NCBI RefSeq assembly: GCF_028401415.2
Contig: NZ_CP171821.2
Span: 1,612,001-1,676,000 of the forward strand
From: Glaciecola sp028401415
GTDB lineage: Bacteria > Pseudomonadota > Gammaproteobacteria > Enterobacterales > Alteromonadaceae
DNA length: 64,000 nucleotides
Direction of reading: 5' to 3'
The notes below the pieces were generated by a model. That model did no database searches, was not told the origin of the DNA, and saw only the letters and a list, made by a program, of their open reading frames with translations. Of the stretch, positions 62,556 through 64,000 are shown in pieces. Within the stretch, counting starts at the first letter, position 1, and each line of letters begins with the position of its first letter. The position numbers and the translations under genes were made by a program.

Positions 62556-63212
62556 GTTATTGCAACGCCTGATTATTTAATAGTTTCTGACTGACTTACA
62601 ATTGTTACCTCAGTCATTACTGAAATTACTGTTATGGTTTAGGTTAAACGATAATAGCCACTTGTTTAACTGCTAGTGACATTAAAATTAAAATATGATG
62701 TAAAATTGTTGACCTCATTTACGAGCTAGTTAGGTATGTACATCACATACGCGCACTTGTAAAAATAGTTGCGTATTGCAACTTTATATGCTCACGCCCG
62801 CCGCTTTAATGAAAATAGCAAACAGCGAAAGGTATCCCACACACTTATTAGGTATTTACTTTAATACCTTTTGAACGCTTTTGTACGCGCTTTTATGGCT
62901 TAATTTATGCAATCAAACTTATGATTTAAGTGAATATTTATGGACGGACAAGCTAAAAAATGTCGCTGAAGTAAACGCTATTCATAACGCGGGAAGGAAA
63001 ATTTGATAAAAAAAAGTGCTTTACTTTCATGATGTTCACGCTAACATCTGTGGGAAATGCGAAGTCTTTTGTGTTGCAATTCTGCGACATTATAGCGGTC
63101 CACACTCGTAACATGCACTTTCCGTTTCAAATTTATACCTTTAAAGATCATTTAATACACAGCTTGCCTTGGAATCGCAGTAAGGTTGTGTTCGATGACT
63201 GGAGAAATTGCC
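62556..63212. other. 657-base divergent promoter region between protease and acyltransferase
   Basis: AT-rich, with no credible gene. It contains a perfect small hairpin AGTTGC-GTATT-GCAACT (62767-62783) and a second inverted repeat AGGTATT/AATACCT (about 62850-62872). Either may be an operator or part of a leader. GGAG at 63201-63204 is the acyltransferase ribosome binding site. I looked for a sigma-54 type -24/-12 element (GG-N10-GC), known upstream of some exosortase genes, and did not see a convincing one. Confidence 0.5.
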
Positions 63213-64000
63213 ATGTTAGTACAAAACACGAAAAGTGTAGAAAAACCAAGTTTTTTACCACGTGATACGGATATTACTTCAAAACTAGGGTCACAAAAAA
63301 AGCAAAAAACGGATGCGTCTGCGCGCCGACTAGAGCGCAGGCGGTTGCACGAGCAACAGGTTCAAAAAGAAGCTCAATGGGTTCTTCAGCACTTTACCAA
63401 GCATTTTAATGCTGTGAAGGCTGAATCTAAAGCCGAGCTTGAAAGCGCATATCGCATTCGGCACGAAGTTTTTTGCGAAGAAATCAAAATTTTCGAAGGT
63501 AACGACACACGACTCGAGAGAGATCATTACGACGACTATGCAGAACAGTGTTTAATTCAGCACAACCGTTCGGGCGATTACGCTGGCAGCGTTCGTTTGA
63601 TAATGCCTGAAAACGAAAATCAAATTCTCCCAATCGAAAAACAAGGATTACAATTTATTGATAATAAGAGTGTACTTCCAAGTAGGTTTAATCGAAATGA
63701 AGTCGCTGAAGTTTCAAGAATCCTTATTCCAAAAGTGTTTAGACGCAGAAAGTTAGACTTAGCAGATTGCGCTGCAAATACTGGAATCAATGTAGAGCTC
63801 TACGATGAGAATGACATCAGGTGTTTTCCATTCATTGCAGTTGGTTTGTATATGGCATGTACAGCCATGTTTAAGAATCGCGGCAAGAAACACATATACT
63901 TTATGGCTGACCCACGACTAGGAAAAAGTATGCAAGTCGTTGGACTAACCATGACACAGATTGGCGAAGAATTTGAGTATGTTGGGCGACGTGTGCCATA
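63213..64000 (+). CDS. PEP-CTERM/exosortase system-associated acyltransferase (3' end outside window)
   Basis: A GNAT/autoinducer-synthase-like acyltransferase that accompanies exosortase systems. The frame is open to the last base with 262 visible codons. ATG 63213 is preferred, as GGAG lies 8 bases upstream; ATG 63195 is in frame. A charged N-terminal region with a helix (DASARRLERRRLHEQQVQKEA) precedes the core: ESAYRIRHEVFCEEIKIFEGND, YAGSVRLIMPENENQILPIEKQ, AEVSRILIPKVFRRRK, FIAVGLYMACTAMFKNRG and YFMADPRLGKSM. This pattern fits TIGR03694. The end of the gene, and any exosortase, lie to the right of the window. Confidence 0.88.
   Translation, partial: MLVQNTKSVEKPSFLPRDTDITSKLGSQKKQKTDASARRLERRRLHEQQVQKEAQWVLQHFTKHFNAVKAESKAELESAYRIRHEVFCEEIKIFEGNDTRLERDHYDDYAEQCLIQHNRSGDYAGSVRLIMPENENQILPIEKQGLQFIDNKSVLPSRFNRNEVAEVSRILIPKVFRRRKLDLADCAANTGINVELYDENDIRCFPFIAVGLYMACTAMFKNRGKKHIYFMADPRLGKSMQVVGLTMTQIGEEFEYVGRRVP

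Noticed and set aside
62556..63212. Search for a sigma-54 promoter before the acyltransferase
   Set aside because: No GG-N10-GC pair with flanking consensus was convincing.
63029..63265. Plus-strand frame of 78 codons ahead of the acyltransferase
   Set aside because: Overlaps the acyltransferase start in another frame, has no ribosome binding site, and reads as random sequence.
1..64000. tRNA, rRNA, CRISPR arrays, integrase or transposase genes
   Set aside because: None recognised on reading the intergenic regions and proteins; the only mobile-like signal is the inverted repeat at 8647-8784.

Overview
The window looks like chromosome of a marine gammaproteobacterium of the Alteromonadales (Alteromonadaceae-like). 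This rests on conserved neighbourhoods: glnD-dapD, truC-yqcA, DUF3549-DUF3301, syd divergent from queF, the pncC-recA/mutS arrangement, pyrG-eno, and a complete cytochrome c maturation operon followed by mlaA. Genus cannot be set from the sequence alone. No tRNA, rRNA, CRISPR array or transposase gene was recognised.

Layout. 1-15.6 kb is housekeeping: glnD (cut by the left edge), dapD, a thioesterase without a normal start codon, yqcA, truC, DUF3549, DUF3301, a GNAT acetyltransferase, a DUF3192 lipoprotein, a KfrA-like coiled-coil protein, syd, queF, a diguanylate cyclase overlapping ppnN, an NAD-type isocitrate dehydrogenase and a ComEA-like protein. 15.6-35.5 kb is a surface-polysaccharide locus, all on the minus strand. 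It holds a WecA-type initiator, a small lipoprotein, a Wza/KpsD-like export protein, the KpsM/KpsT ABC exporter, a KpsE/Wzz-like chain protein, rmlACDB for dTDP-L-rhamnose, an RgpF-HAD fusion with its probable partner domain as a separate gene, a sulfotransferase, three GT2 glycosyltransferases, ugd and galU. The gene set suggests an ABC-exported, rhamnose-containing, perhaps sulfated glycan.

35.8-36.7 kb is a broken junction. The 5' part of a POT peptide-transporter gene (plus strand) and the 5' part of mlaA (minus strand) meet tail to tail, and both lack their 3' ends. 36.7-44.3 kb is the ccm operon (ccmA-B-C::D-E-F-G-H-I), in which ccmC and ccmD form one reading frame. 44.5-47.3 kb carries an orphan FliK-like/FlhB-C-terminal-like pair. 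47.3-57.7 kb is recA (with two perfect SOS boxes), pncC, mutS, pyrG, eno, an unknown gene and an ABC exporter whose N-terminus lacks a normal start codon.

57.7-64 kb is the most unusual region. It is a compact minus-strand cluster read in the order trypsin-like protease, Tat-signal protein of unknown family, PqqD-like small protein, HprK-related kinase, NTP_transf_5 nucleotidyltransferase and UDP-glucuronate epimerase. It sits beside a divergently transcribed PEP-CTERM/exosortase-associated acyltransferase cut by the right edge. The kinase and PqqD-like protein match the computationally defined but functionally undescribed HPr-rel-A system. Their packing with a Tat-exported protein suggests a peptide- or protein-modifying system tied to the cell surface.
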